This document shows, piece by piece, positions 26,528 through 34,977 of a stretch of 64,000 nucleotides of DNA (positions are counted from its first letter, which is position 1; each line of letters begins with the position of its first letter). The position numbers and the translations under genes were made by a program. This DNA comes from Prosthecobacter sp. (GTDB lineage Bacteria > Verrucomicrobiota > Verrucomicrobiia > Verrucomicrobiales > Verrucomicrobiaceae), in the NCBI GenBank assembly GCA_019186985.1, contig JABARQ010000004.1, forward strand, positions 1 to 64,000. Reading direction: 5' to 3'. The notes beneath the pieces were generated by a model. That model was not told where the DNA came from. It worked only from the letters and a program-made list of their open reading frames with translations, and did not search any database.

Positions 26528-28336
26528 TCACTGTTCAAGGCAGGGCATCGTTGCGGCCCTCCTGGCGGCCTCGTTGATGCCTTCGGAGATGCTCACCCTG
26601 GAAGCCCAGAAATAATCGTCCTGATAGCGGTGCTGCTGGCGGATGTGCTCCTGCCTGAACTCCCTGGAGTCCGCGAGACGACGAAGCATGCCGACCAGAT
26701 CCTCCACCGTGTCGGCCTGCAGGGTCTGCATCCAGTCCTGCATGTCCGGGAAGGTGATCGACTCCGGGGCGTGACGGCTGAGGAAGACCACGGGAATGCC
26801 GAAGTGGAAAGCCTCCTGGCCGGTGAGTGAAATCGTGTTCAGCAGCACGGCCGTCTGCCTCAGGCAGTCCTGCATGTCCGCCTCGGGGGGGATCAGCGAG
26901 AAGTTGCGAGGAGGCCGCAGTGACCGGATGAAGTCCGTCTTGATCCGCACCTCCGTCTCATCCATGCCCAGGAAGCTGCGCTGCTCGGACTTGGGAACGC
27001 GCAGCGGATGAAACTTCACCTTGAAGTCATAGTCAGGCAGACGCCGTGCGGCCTCGATCAAAAGCCGGTAGAGCCGCAGCCCCTCCTGAGGGTCGTTCAT
27101 CAGGCTCATGGAGTCCGCCAGCAGGGCCATCGGGCGCCGCGACTTGAACGAGGCCTCCGTCTCCGCCTCCGTGCGCCGAGGCTCCGCCGGAATGCGGTGG
27201 CAGCGGACATCGATGATGCGTTCGACCGGATAACCCGCTTTAAGGACACGGGAAAGGCCGCGTGCCCCGTCGAGCAGCAGAAAGTCCGGGCAGTAGGTGA
27301 TCATGGGGTCCGCCAGACAGTCATAGGTGTAGCCTGCCACCGGAATGCCGAGGTCGGCGGCGGCCAGGCACCAGATGACCTCTTCCTCGTTGATCTGCGT
27401 ATCGGCGATGATCAGCGAGGGCCTGTGTTCCTCCAGCCAGGCCCTGGCCTTCGCCTTCAAGGCCATCCAGCGTGGATAGACCTGGGTGGTATAATGGGCG
27501 CCCATCTCCTCGAACACCTCCCTGAATGTACCGAGGAAAGGCTCGGCCCCGGGCTTGCAGCCAGGCAGCAGCACCTCACGCTCCCAGGCCTTCCACCAGT
27601 CCGCAAAGCGTGCCTTCTCCGGCTCCATGACACCCGCGTCCGGCTCGCCCAGATCCTCCAGCGAGGCGTTGATGATGCGAAAGTCTGGCAGCTTCTCCTC
27701 AAGCATCAGCAGGTGGCGCATCCGCCTTGTCACGCACACCGCCAGGGGCAGGCCTTGCTCGTCACGGGCAGGCCTCGCGTCCCTTGCCGCCACCGTGACG
27801 GACTTCGCCTTGTTTTTGCTGATCCTCTTGCAGCGCCATCTCTCAATCCTTCGCGCCAGCGTCCTGCCACGCCATTCCGGTTCAAGCACCACGGTTTCAA
27901 GATTGTTTTCCCGCGCCACCTCCTTCCAGAAGCCGAAGTTCACTCCGCTGCCCGCGGTGATCACGATGCGGTCAAACTTGAAGCGCCTCCAGAGGCTGTC
28001 ACGCACCCTGGAATTGACGATCCGGGTGAAGCAAAAATCCTGAAATCCACCCACCAGCGCCGCCTTGCGCATCACGCTGTCCCCCGGCCTGTCGCCAAGC
28101 TCGGGGCGATGCCTCAGAAAATGGGACATCAGACGCGCGACGTCACCACGCACGATCTCAATCTCCTCGTAGCTGACGAAGTCAGCCGGCTTCAGCCAGG
28201 CGGTCGCCTGGGGAACGCTGGCCCGGTCAAGCAGCGTGTCGTACTCCAGCATCACCAGCCCGCCCTTCTCGCCCGCGAGCTGACGCTTCATGGCCTTCGG
28301 AGCCAGGGCGCCCGTGATGAAGAGGGTCAGGGACAT
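26528..28336 (-). CDS. Putative GT-B-like surface-glycan protein (paralogue 2)
   Basis: A 602-residue protein sharing its architecture with the 584-residue gene at 20972. A unique N-terminal half is followed by SLIIADTQINEEEVIWCLAAADLGIPVAGYTYD, PDFLLLDGARG, a FKVKFHPLRVPKSEQ segment, IRSLRPPRNFSLIP and a C-terminal LLNTISLTGQEAFHFGIPVVFLSRH. The FKxHP segment and the late E-containing helix resemble GT-B capsule transferases. It is the last gene of the 18-gene minus-strand operon, 4 bp after the acetyltransferase gene. It probably handles the finished sugar or glycan; this is inference from context. Confidence 0.6.
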   Translation of the reverse strand: MSLTLFITGALAPKAMKRQLAGEKGGLVMLEYDTLLDRASVPQATAWLKPADFVSYEEIEIVRGDVARLMSHFLRHRPELGDRPGDSVMRKAALVGGFQDFCFTRIVNSRVRDSLWRRFKFDRIVITAGSGVNFGFWKEVARENNLETVVLEPEWRGRTLARRIERWRCKRISKNKAKSVTVAARDARPARDEQGLPLAVCVTRRMRHLLMLEEKLPDFRIINASLEDLGEPDAGVMEPEKARFADWWKAWEREVLLPGCKPGAEPFLGTFREVFEEMGAHYTTQVYPRWMALKAKARAWLEEHRPSLIIADTQINEEEVIWCLAAADLGIPVAGYTYDCLADPMITYCPDFLLLDGARGLSRVLKAGYPVERIIDVRCHRIPAEPRRTEAETEASFKSRRPMALLADSMSLMNDPQEGLRLYRLLIEAARRLPDYDFKVKFHPLRVPKSEQRSFLGMDETEVRIKTDFIRSLRPPRNFSLIPPEADMQDCLRQTAVLLNTISLTGQEAFHFGIPVVFLSRHAPESITFPDMQDWMQTLQADTVEDLVGMLRRLADSREFRQEHIRQQHRYQDDYFWASRVSISEGINEAARRAATMPCLEQ

Positions 28337-28340
28337 GGCT

Positions 28341-29000
28341 TCAAACGCTGCGGAAGACCGTGTCATGAATCACCGGGCGTTTCTCGATGATCCGGATGTT
28401 GGGAGTGCGTCCGACGACCGTGCAGCCGGAGGGCACCTTTTCATTCACCAGCAGGCTGCCGGCGCCGATGCAGACATTGTCACCGATCTCACAGGCGCCG
28501 ATGACGGCGGACTGGGCGCACAGGATGACACGGGAGCCGATCACCGGATACTCGCCCCCCCGGTTGCCGAGGGTGCAGCCCTGCATGACCACCAGCGGCC
28601 CCCGGTAGGTGGCACGGCCGATCACGCTCCCCACCGGATGAGCCAGCCAGCAGGCCCAGGGAAGCTCGACCTGATGATAGAGGTCGAGCCCGTGCAGGGC
28701 CTTGTTCAGCAGGTAGGACTTGTCGGCCAGGTCACGAAGGCCAGCCCTGCCCGCCTCATGCCCGAGCCGGTAAAGCAAAAGGGCGTACTGATCACCGTGA
28801 AGATGGTTCAGCCTCACCTGCCCGTCCTTCCAGAATCCCGGGTTGTGATAATGGGACAGGCCGTCCTCAAACGCCGGGAGCAGCCCATCCAAAAGCGTGA
28901 CAACGGTCTCCGCGTCCACGTCACCGCCATCGGGGAAGAACTGGTTGATCTGCCGGGCGACGTAGGCCCCGAGCCGGGGAATGGGGAGCGAGGTCAGCAT
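28341..29000 (-). CDS. Serine-O-acetyltransferase-like hexapeptide protein
   Basis: A 219-residue left-handed beta-helix acyltransferase of the CysE type. The helical N-terminal part (LNKALHGLDLYHQVELPWACWLAHPVGSVIGRA) leads into hexapeptide repeats (YPVIGSRVILCAQSAVIGACEIGDNVCIGAGSLLVNEKVPSG). His residues of the CysE active site appear in DLYHQVELP and LAHPVGS. No cysteine synthase is nearby, so sugar O- or N-acetylation is more likely. A paralogue is at 47219. The ATG at 29000 follows AAGGA; a longer start at 29024 overlaps the previous gene. Confidence 0.8.
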   Translation of the reverse strand: MLTSLPIPRLGAYVARQINQFFPDGGDVDAETVVTLLDGLLPAFEDGLSHYHNPGFWKDGQVRLNHLHGDQYALLLYRLGHEAGRAGLRDLADKSYLLNKALHGLDLYHQVELPWACWLAHPVGSVIGRATYRGPLVVMQGCTLGNRGGEYPVIGSRVILCAQSAVIGACEIGDNVCIGAGSLLVNEKVPSGCTVVGRTPNIRIIEKRPVIHDTVFRSV

Positions 29001-29007
29001 AAATCCT

Positions 29008-31134
29008 TCAGCAGACAAGGTCATGACGGCGCAGCAGCGCCAGGCTTTCCTCCACGGACTCCGCGGAGGCGTTGCAGCGGGCGGCGATGGCGGCCACGTC
29101 CTGGCGGCCGTCAATCTGGTCCATGATGCTGAAAAAATGCCGGTGCAGCTCCGGCTGGGCCGTGGGGTCGATGTGGATGCCGTAGCGGGAGCAGAAGACC
29201 TCGCCCCTGAACTTCGGCAGCGGAATCCCGTTCGACTCCCAGGCGTCGATCATCTTCATGACCAGGTCCACGCTGGCGTCGAGATGGGGCCGGGAGACAT
29301 GGGCGACATCGTCCAGGCTGGAGTGATATTCCCGGTAGGGCCAGTCCGGATGGCTGCGTGGCAGCACGCGTGAAAGAGACAGCATCGGCACTCGCAGGCC
29401 GGGGCCGTTGAACTGGCGTTCGTCATTGCCGATCACCTGGCGGAAGGGGGCGCTCCAGCCGTCCGGCGCATGTTTTTCAAAGGCCGCCTTCAGGCAGCGC
29501 GCCGCCGGGGTGGATTCATCAAACGGCATTTGCAGGGCCGGTGCGTTCGGCAGGCTCAGCATCTCCAGGAACAGGCCTCCATGCAGGTCGGGCATCAGAT
29601 GCGGATGCCGGGAAAGCCAGGCCGCCGAACCCACGGTTTCGGGAAGAATGAGCAGCCGGTAGGTGTAACGCAGGCCCCTGCGGGCAAGCAGCCGCCGCAT
29701 CACCTCGATGCCAGTGACGACTCCGCTCAGGTCATCCGCCGCCTGGGCCGGATGGCAAAGGTGTGCGCACAGGACAAACGAGGCGCCTGAACGGCCCTTG
29801 GCGACGACTTCGCCGACCTTGAGATGGCCATGGCTGGTGTCTGTGCGGATCACCACCCGATACTCGGCATCGGTGAGCGCATCGCGCTGAAGCTGCGTGC
29901 AGCAGAGCCCCCAGTCACGCTGGTAGTATTTGAAGGCAAAAGGCACGGCGTCCTCAAGGCGGGGATGCACATGCAGGTGCCGCATCAGCTCATTGCGGCC
30001 GACCACTCCCTCGAAGGGCATGGAGTAGGACATGACATGCAGGGGATGATCCCTGTCGGAGAAAAGCACACGGCCGTCCAGAGTCTGGAGCGAGGCCTCA
30101 CGGCAGGTCCATCGTTCCGGCACCAGCCAGGTCGAACACTCCGTGCCGCTGGCAAACTCGTGGATCGTCATCGGCACCTGCCCGGCAAGGGCGTTGAGCG
30201 CGATGTCATAGTCCTGCGAGACGATCTCGCGACGCAGCGGCGTCAGGGCCTCGATCATCTGCATCGGCGTCGCCCCTGAAGGCAGCGAAACCTCCGTCGC
30301 CGGCAGGTTGGTTCGCGCATCCTCCAGCGCCACCAGCTCGGCTTCGCTCAGTGGCGGCCCCTTGGCGGAAAGCCATGGATCAGCCTGGAAGGCCTCAAGG
30401 CCAAGCCGGGTGTACTCGGCGCAGCCAATGACGCAGACCTCACCCCGCCCGACCTTCGCCGACAGGCAGAGCCCTCGGTCACGGGCCAGCTTTTCCAGGG
30501 GCACTCCATTGGGCGCGCAGTTGTCCTGACGAGGTGCGCAGGAGTACGTCCAGGTCTGCCGGCTCTCAATGCCGTTGATCCGCACGTTGCCGGTGAAGAG
30601 CTTGCGAAAGCGGAAGGGCACGCCCGCCTTCTCCTCGATGTAATGACGGAAGGTGGCCCAGAACAGGCCGAGGCCGATCATGACGACCTTGCCACCGCCC
30701 TCCGCCAGCCGGTCATAGATGCTGCCAGGCCCGTAGCAGGTGCGCGGCAGGTCGGACAGCAGGGCCTGCGCCTTCGGGCCGATGCCGCTGACCGCGAGCA
30801 TCGGGTCGGCGGAACGCAGCGCCCCGGGCAGCAGGCGCGCATGCTCGGTGAAGTCTCCTAACGTTGAAGGTGTCAGCGCCGGGTCAAAGGTCTCGCCCTT
30901 GCCGATCGAGTAGGAGTAGGTGGGGACGAGCACGGTGCCCTTCGGGCCCACGGCCTCCATGAGGGCATCCAGGGCGGTCGAACAGGCGTCGGGCATGGAC
31001 CTGCCCCGCTCCGGATAGCCGAGCCTGCCGAGGCTGGCATGAACGAAGACCACGTCGCCCTCGACAACACCGGCGGCTCGCAGGGCCTGGACGAGTCCGG
31101 CCTGCGTGTAATGATGCGTCACAGGAGGCGTCAT
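29008..31134 (-). CDS. Fusion: AAC(3)-type N-acetyltransferase + DUF4910/M28-like aminopeptidase
   Basis: A 708-residue two-part protein. Residues 1 to about 270 match the aminoglycoside N3-acetyltransferase family (VFVHASLGRLGYPERG, GPKGTVLVPTYSYS, SIYDRLAEGGGKVVMIGLG), CoA-dependent N-acyltransferases also found in nonulosonic-acid clusters. From about 290 it matches the DUF2172/DUF4910 zinc-aminopeptidase-like family: SYSMPFEGVVGRNEL, then HLCHPAQAADDLSGVVTG and ILPETVGSAAWL. A small winged-helix-like segment ends it (DGRQDVAAIAARCNASAESVEE). The two activities are normally separate. It sits between the methyltransferase and a hexapeptide acetyltransferase, with 4-bp overlap on the methyltransferase side. 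A drug-resistance role is unlikely; amino-sugar acylation or deacylation fits better. Confidence 0.82.
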   Translation of the reverse strand: MTPPVTHHYTQAGLVQALRAAGVVEGDVVFVHASLGRLGYPERGRSMPDACSTALDALMEAVGPKGTVLVPTYSYSIGKGETFDPALTPSTLGDFTEHARLLPGALRSADPMLAVSGIGPKAQALLSDLPRTCYGPGSIYDRLAEGGGKVVMIGLGLFWATFRHYIEEKAGVPFRFRKLFTGNVRINGIESRQTWTYSCAPRQDNCAPNGVPLEKLARDRGLCLSAKVGRGEVCVIGCAEYTRLGLEAFQADPWLSAKGPPLSEAELVALEDARTNLPATEVSLPSGATPMQMIEALTPLRREIVSQDYDIALNALAGQVPMTIHEFASGTECSTWLVPERWTCREASLQTLDGRVLFSDRDHPLHVMSYSMPFEGVVGRNELMRHLHVHPRLEDAVPFAFKYYQRDWGLCCTQLQRDALTDAEYRVVIRTDTSHGHLKVGEVVAKGRSGASFVLCAHLCHPAQAADDLSGVVTGIEVMRRLLARRGLRYTYRLLILPETVGSAAWLSRHPHLMPDLHGGLFLEMLSLPNAPALQMPFDESTPAARCLKAAFEKHAPDGWSAPFRQVIGNDERQFNGPGLRVPMLSLSRVLPRSHPDWPYREYHSSLDDVAHVSRPHLDASVDLVMKMIDAWESNGIPLPKFRGEVFCSRYGIHIDPTAQPELHRHFFSIMDQIDGRQDVAAIAARCNASAESVEESLALLRRHDLVC

Positions 31135-32294
31135 GCGGCGGCTTCGGCGAGCTTCAGTTCAAGCAGCAGCCAGACTGGAAACTCGCTGGCAAAGGCGGCG
31201 TCACGCTGCGGGACATGCGGATCCTCACGGCTCGATGCGGGCTCCTCGACGCCCGTGATGACAAAGCCGGACTCCAGGAAGGGCCGTGCCAGCACGCTGA
31301 GCGGCGGGTTGATGCGCCAGTGCGTGTGAAGATACTCGGTCATCACCGTGAAGGGCCTCGCGGGATCACCCAGCCAGGGCTGCACATAGAAGACCGGGTG
31401 CGGCTCCAGGGACAGGAAGGTGCCGCCGGGCTTCAGCAGCCGCTTCACATCGGCGATGAAGCCGTCGAGATCGAGCGGCTTGCCGGGCTCATACGGCACG
31501 AAATAAAACAGCAGCGCATCGCTCATGTAGATGCAGTCGAAGGATGCCGCAGGCAGGGCGTCAAGGGCGCCCGGCGTGTTCAGGTCCAGCACCTGGAAGG
31601 TGGCGTCACCCTCCGCACGTTCCGTGGCGAGGCGGATGTATTCTTCGTTAGGGTCGACCCCGAGCACGCTGGCACCAAGTCGCGCCATCTTCTGGGCGAT
31701 GGTACCGGCTCCGCATCCAAGGTCCAGCACACGCATCCCCGGCTTCATGCGCCTGGGCAGCCATTCATCCAGGAAGCGGTCCTGCACCGCGCCGTAGAGG
31801 TTGTCCTTGCGGATGGCGGAGAGGTCCGGGGTGAACTTCTGCTGAAGCCACCAGGCGGCCGGATCACGTCGCTCAAAGGCGATGAGCTGCTGGCCGAGCT
31901 GCTGGTGATAGGTGCCGAAGCGCTGACGGTCGAGCAGCGATTTCTTGAAGTCAAAACGCGCGCGGTAGGCATCAAGATCATCAATGACCAGGCACTGGTC
32001 CTTCAGCAGCTTCAGCAAGGCTGGATGATCCACGATTTCCGGTTCGCCCCAGGTGGCTGCGTCGCGCTTGTAACGTGATGGATCGGCCAGCAGGCCGTCG
32101 ATGTGGGAGAACCTCCAGATCTTCCAGACGCGGTAGGTCTGCGCAGTGGCGTTGTCCGGATCGGCCAAAACCGTCATCACCTCGGGTCCCACGCCGAGAC
32201 ACTGGCGGGTGTGGACGTTCATGAGCACCCAGCGGTCCGGGTGCGACGCCGGGGATTCCAGGAAGGAGATGAGGTCCGGGCAGGGCTGGCTCAT
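31131..32294 (-). CDS. SAM-dependent methyltransferase with unusual N-terminal domain
   Basis: A 387-residue protein. The class I methyltransferase domain spans about 185-380: motif I VLDLGCGAGTIAQKMA, motif II LGVDPNEEYIRLA, and a DCIYMSDALLFYF motif IV region, then SLEPHP. The first 120 residues are a separate domain (LMNVHTRQCLGVGPEVMTVL, then KIWRFSHIDGLLADP) resembling small PqqD-like peptide-recognition folds only loosely. Overlaps of 4 bp with the ACP gene upstream and with the AAC(3) fusion downstream show tight coupling. The methyl acceptor is unknown: it may be an ACP-bound acyl group or the sugar. Confidence 0.82.
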   Translation of the reverse strand: MSQPCPDLISFLESPASHPDRWVLMNVHTRQCLGVGPEVMTVLADPDNATAQTYRVWKIWRFSHIDGLLADPSRYKRDAATWGEPEIVDHPALLKLLKDQCLVIDDLDAYRARFDFKKSLLDRQRFGTYHQQLGQQLIAFERRDPAAWWLQQKFTPDLSAIRKDNLYGAVQDRFLDEWLPRRMKPGMRVLDLGCGAGTIAQKMARLGASVLGVDPNEEYIRLATERAEGDATFQVLDLNTPGALDALPAASFDCIYMSDALLFYFVPYEPGKPLDLDGFIADVKRLLKPGGTFLSLEPHPVFYVQPWLGDPARPFTVMTEYLHTHWRINPPLSVLARPFLESGFVITGVEEPASSREDPHVPQRDAAFASEFPVWLLLELKLAEAAA

Positions 32295-32542
32295 GCGGCG
32301 GCGCGAAGTTTTTCAATCACCTGGACAAGGCCGCCGACGGTCTGGAACTGCTCCGACTGCATGTCATCGGCTTCAAAGCGGATGCCGAAGCTGTCCTCGA
32401 AATGGGAGATCATGTCGATGATGCCCATGCTGTCGATGACCTTGGCGTCGAGGTAGGCGCAGGCGAGCTTTTCCTGCTCCGTGGAGCCGGGAAGGCCGCC
32501 GCGGGAGTCGAAGAATTCGAGGACGGTTTGAGTGACGTTCAT
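32291..32542 (-). CDS. Acyl carrier protein
   Basis: An 83-residue acidic protein with the phosphopantetheine attachment site at Ser38 in VIDSMGIIDMI, followed by HFEDSFGIRFEADD, the helix II-III pattern of ACPs. It is a dedicated, non-FabD-linked ACP, since no fatty acid synthesis genes are near. The ATG at 32542 is chosen because the ACP fold begins there; an upstream GTG at 32575 adds 11 residues. It overlaps the methyltransferase gene by 4 bp. The AMP-forming ligase five genes upstream is the natural candidate for loading it. Confidence 0.9.
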   Translation of the reverse strand: MNVTQTVLEFFDSRGGLPGSTEQEKLACAYLDAKVIDSMGIIDMISHFEDSFGIRFEADDMQSEQFQTVGGLVQVIEKLRAAA

Positions 32543-32552
32543 GGGAGGAGGA

Positions 32553-33215
32553 TCAGCGTTCGATGGCAATGACACGGGCCGGAGCGCCGTCGGAGCCGAG
32601 AATGTTCAACGGCAGCACGACGAGTTCGACCTCGGGGCGGGACAACTGGCGGAGGTTCGTGCAGTATTCAACAAAGACGACGCCCGCTCCCAGCATGATT
32701 TTGTGCAGGGGCGAATCCTTGGGGCCGGTGCGGCCGTTGTCGGGGCTGTCCACCTGGGGCGTGTCCATGGCGAGCACCCGCACGCCGCGCTCCACCAGCC
32801 AGTGACCGGCCTCCTCGGTGATGTAGGGCTGGTCGGTGTAGTACTTCATCGTGCCCCAGTGGTCGGACCAGTCAAAGCGAAGAATGAGACGCTCGGGCCG
32901 CTCATCGCCGAGCCTCTGCCTGAAGTCCTCGACGCCAAACTCCTGCTTGGGCAGGGTGACGGGCGTGAAGTTGAGCACGCGCGCCGGCCCCACCAGCCAC
33001 TCCAGCTTGATCTGATCAATGGTTGGGCCGTTGGGGATGAAATGACGTGGCGCGTCGATGTGGGTGCCGCAGTGCGTGCCCATGGATATCTTGCGTGTCT
33101 CGCGGTTTTCAATCCCGAAGCGGCCGAGCTGGGTGATCTCCACGACGGGATGCCAGTGAACGGGGAAGGTCGTCATGCCTTCGTGGATGGGATAGCTGAG
33201 GTCGATGATGCGCAT
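32553..33215 (-). CDS. Cyclase-family metal hydrolase (kynurenine-formamidase-like)
   Basis: A 220-residue protein of the PF04199 cyclase family. The metal-binding signature HCGTHIDAPRHF (HxGTHxDxPxH) is intact, and DLSYPIHEGMTTFPV and VLAMDTPQVDSPD are typical. Members hydrolyse N-formylkynurenine, isatin or cyclic imides and lactams. In this operon, which also encodes a formyltransferase, a deformylase- or amidohydrolase-like role is conceivable but unproven. No kynurenine pathway gene is present. Confidence 0.86.
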   Translation of the reverse strand: MRIIDLSYPIHEGMTTFPVHWHPVVEITQLGRFGIENRETRKISMGTHCGTHIDAPRHFIPNGPTIDQIKLEWLVGPARVLNFTPVTLPKQEFGVEDFRQRLGDERPERLILRFDWSDHWGTMKYYTDQPYITEEAGHWLVERGVRVLAMDTPQVDSPDNGRTGPKDSPLHKIMLGAGVVFVEYCTNLRQLSRPEVELVVLPLNILGSDGAPARVIAIER

Positions 33216-33219
33216 GGGG

Positions 33220-34197
33220 TCAGGAGGCGGATGGCTTGGGGGCGAATTGACGGCGGATCTTGGCCGGGGTTCCGGCGGCGAGCGAATAGGGCGGAACGTC
33301 CTCCTTCACCACGGAATGCGCCGCCACGACGGCGTGCCTGCCGATGGTCACGCCTTCGAGGATGGAGCAGCGGATGCCAATCCAGACATGATCGCCAATC
33401 TTCACCGGCCTGCCCTTCGTGGGCGGCAGCAGCACGGGCGGAAGCTCCACCTCTTCGAAGATGTGATGGCAGTCGGAGACAAACAGGTCGGAGGCGGTCA
33501 TCACATGCCGGCCAAACTCAACCGACTGCGTGCAGATGATGAAGTAGCGGTCGCCGAGCGTCGTGCCGTCGCCGAGGTAAAGGTCGGCCGGCCGATCCTC
33601 ATCCCAGCCGGTGAAGTCGAAGGAGCCGGCAAGCTCCGGATAGTGCTGGCGAGCCAGTTTTCCACAGGCCCCGCCAAAGGCCTTTTTGGGCAGCATGACG
33701 ATCTTGCCATAACGGCCGAAGCTGACCCAGTTGCCGATGCTGATGCACTCCGGGAACGAGATCTCGCAGGGTGTTCGAATCTTCGACATCGTGCCGAAGC
33801 AGCGGAAGCAGTCCTTGGCCTCCTCGGGGAGCACGGCGAAGGAGCCGTCTTCGATCAGGCTGCGCTTTTTCGCATTCACGGCGGCGGCATGACGGCCGGA
33901 GATTTCCTCCAGGACGACCCGCCCGTCACCGCCCAGCGGCAGCCAGCCCGAACGGACGATTTCAACTTCGGCAGGAGCGCCAAGCTCCACCAAGGCGCGG
34001 GACACATCAGCGCGAAGAAGGCGGACATCGTCTGCCTTGTCGCCGAGGAATTCCGCCAGCAGCACAGGTGTTGGAGGGTTTCCGCCCTCGACGGCAGGCT
34101 CCTGAAACCAGGCCATGCGGGCGGTTTGAAAATGTGGAAAGCGCCCGGCAAGGGCCATGAGGCACTTGTCATCATAAGGGTGGCCGGGCTGGGACAT
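33220..34197 (-). CDS. Hexapeptide-repeat acyltransferase with novel N-terminal extension
   Basis: A 325-residue protein. From about residue 140 it is a left-handed beta-helix acyltransferase (CISIGNWVSFGRYGKIV, IGDHVWIGIRCSILEGVTIGRHAVVAAHSVVKEDVPP, then AAGTPAKIRR), close to the WbbJ/maltose-acetyltransferase group. The catalytic-type His lies in VSDCHHIFEE. The first 130 residues are not recognised and may recognise a carrier or sugar. It follows the VOC gene by 9 bp and precedes the cyclase gene by 4 bp. Confidence 0.82.
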   Translation of the reverse strand: MSQPGHPYDDKCLMALAGRFPHFQTARMAWFQEPAVEGGNPPTPVLLAEFLGDKADDVRLLRADVSRALVELGAPAEVEIVRSGWLPLGGDGRVVLEEISGRHAAAVNAKKRSLIEDGSFAVLPEEAKDCFRCFGTMSKIRTPCEISFPECISIGNWVSFGRYGKIVMLPKKAFGGACGKLARQHYPELAGSFDFTGWDEDRPADLYLGDGTTLGDRYFIICTQSVEFGRHVMTASDLFVSDCHHIFEEVELPPVLLPPTKGRPVKIGDHVWIGIRCSILEGVTIGRHAVVAAHSVVKEDVPPYSLAAGTPAKIRRQFAPKPSAS

Positions 34198-34206
34198 GAT
34201 GAGGGT

Positions 34207-34977
34207 TTATCTGAGTGTCTGGAAGATTTCAACCATGACGCCATCCGGCCCCTGGATCAGGTCCAGCAGCATCGGCTTGCCGCCGATCTCCTCCTCCATG
34301 GTTCCGGTGGAGGCCTTGGCCCCGCCTTTTCCAAAGATCCGTTCGCGGTCCTTTTCGAACTGCGTGCTGACCATGGACAGCACCCGGAAGCCCGGACCAT
34401 CAAGCAGGGCAGGCGCGGATTCCTGAACGGGAAGCAGCAGCAGCCCTGCGCGCCACTGAGGCATCAGGCTGGGAAACTCCAGCAGCACGGCATCAGGCAC
34501 GGGCGGTGGCAGGCTGGAACGGCGAAAGCCGAAGCCCGCCTCCCAGAACCGGCTGGCGGCAGCCAAGTCCGTGACACGGTGAACGATCAGGCTGGGCCGG
34601 GGCGCCTCCTCTGAAACCCACAAAGGACTGGTCAGACCTTCGATCCAAAGCTCACTCACCCCGGGCAAGGGCGAGGGACGCACGTCGACAGCCCTGTCCA
34701 ACCATTCACCTTTGGGCAGGATGACCTGCAGCGGTGCGGGCAGGTCTGAGGGAGACGGTTCCGAGTAATGAATCAGCTCCAGCGGCGTGCCTGAGGGTGC
34801 GTTCAGAAAAACCAGGGAAAGCTCTTCCGAAGCCGTGCAAAGAAACGGCTTCTTGCCGGCAAAGACAGGCAGGTGATGCTGCTCAAAACGGAGCTGCCAG
34901 TCCATCGACTCGAACAACGCACGATCTCGGGCCGCATCCGTGCTGCCCAGCACAATGTGACTGACGCCGAGAATCAT
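34207..34977 (-). CDS. VOC (glyoxalase/dioxygenase-fold) superfamily protein
   Basis: A 256-residue protein with two VOC-like modules: ILGVSHIVLGSTDAARDRALFESMDWQLRFEQH at the start and SLIVHRVTDLAAASRFWEAGFGFRR from about residue 125. The second module ends with a GVMVEIFQTLR metal-ligand-like Glu. The family includes dioxygenases, isomerases and bleomycin-binding proteins, so the reaction cannot be predicted. Overlap of 4 bp with the AMP-forming ligase gene suggests they act on the same intermediate. Confidence 0.75.
   Translation of the reverse strand: MILGVSHIVLGSTDAARDRALFESMDWQLRFEQHHLPVFAGKKPFLCTASEELSLVFLNAPSGTPLELIHYSEPSPSDLPAPLQVILPKGEWLDRAVDVRPSPLPGVSELWIEGLTSPLWVSEEAPRPSLIVHRVTDLAAASRFWEAGFGFRRSSLPPPVPDAVLLEFPSLMPQWRAGLLLLPVQESAPALLDGPGFRVLSMVSTQFEKDRERIFGKGGAKASTGTMEEEIGGKPMLLDLIQGPDGVMVEIFQTLR

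Noticed and set aside
28341-29000. Cysteine biosynthesis (cysE)
   Set aside because: CysE-like sequence, but no cysK or sulfur genes, and a close paralogue lies in the divergent glycan operon.
29008-31134. Aminoglycoside resistance gene
   Set aside because: The AAC(3) fold is present, but the fusion partner and the position inside a sugar-modification operon point to amino-sugar acylation; no other resistance genes are near.
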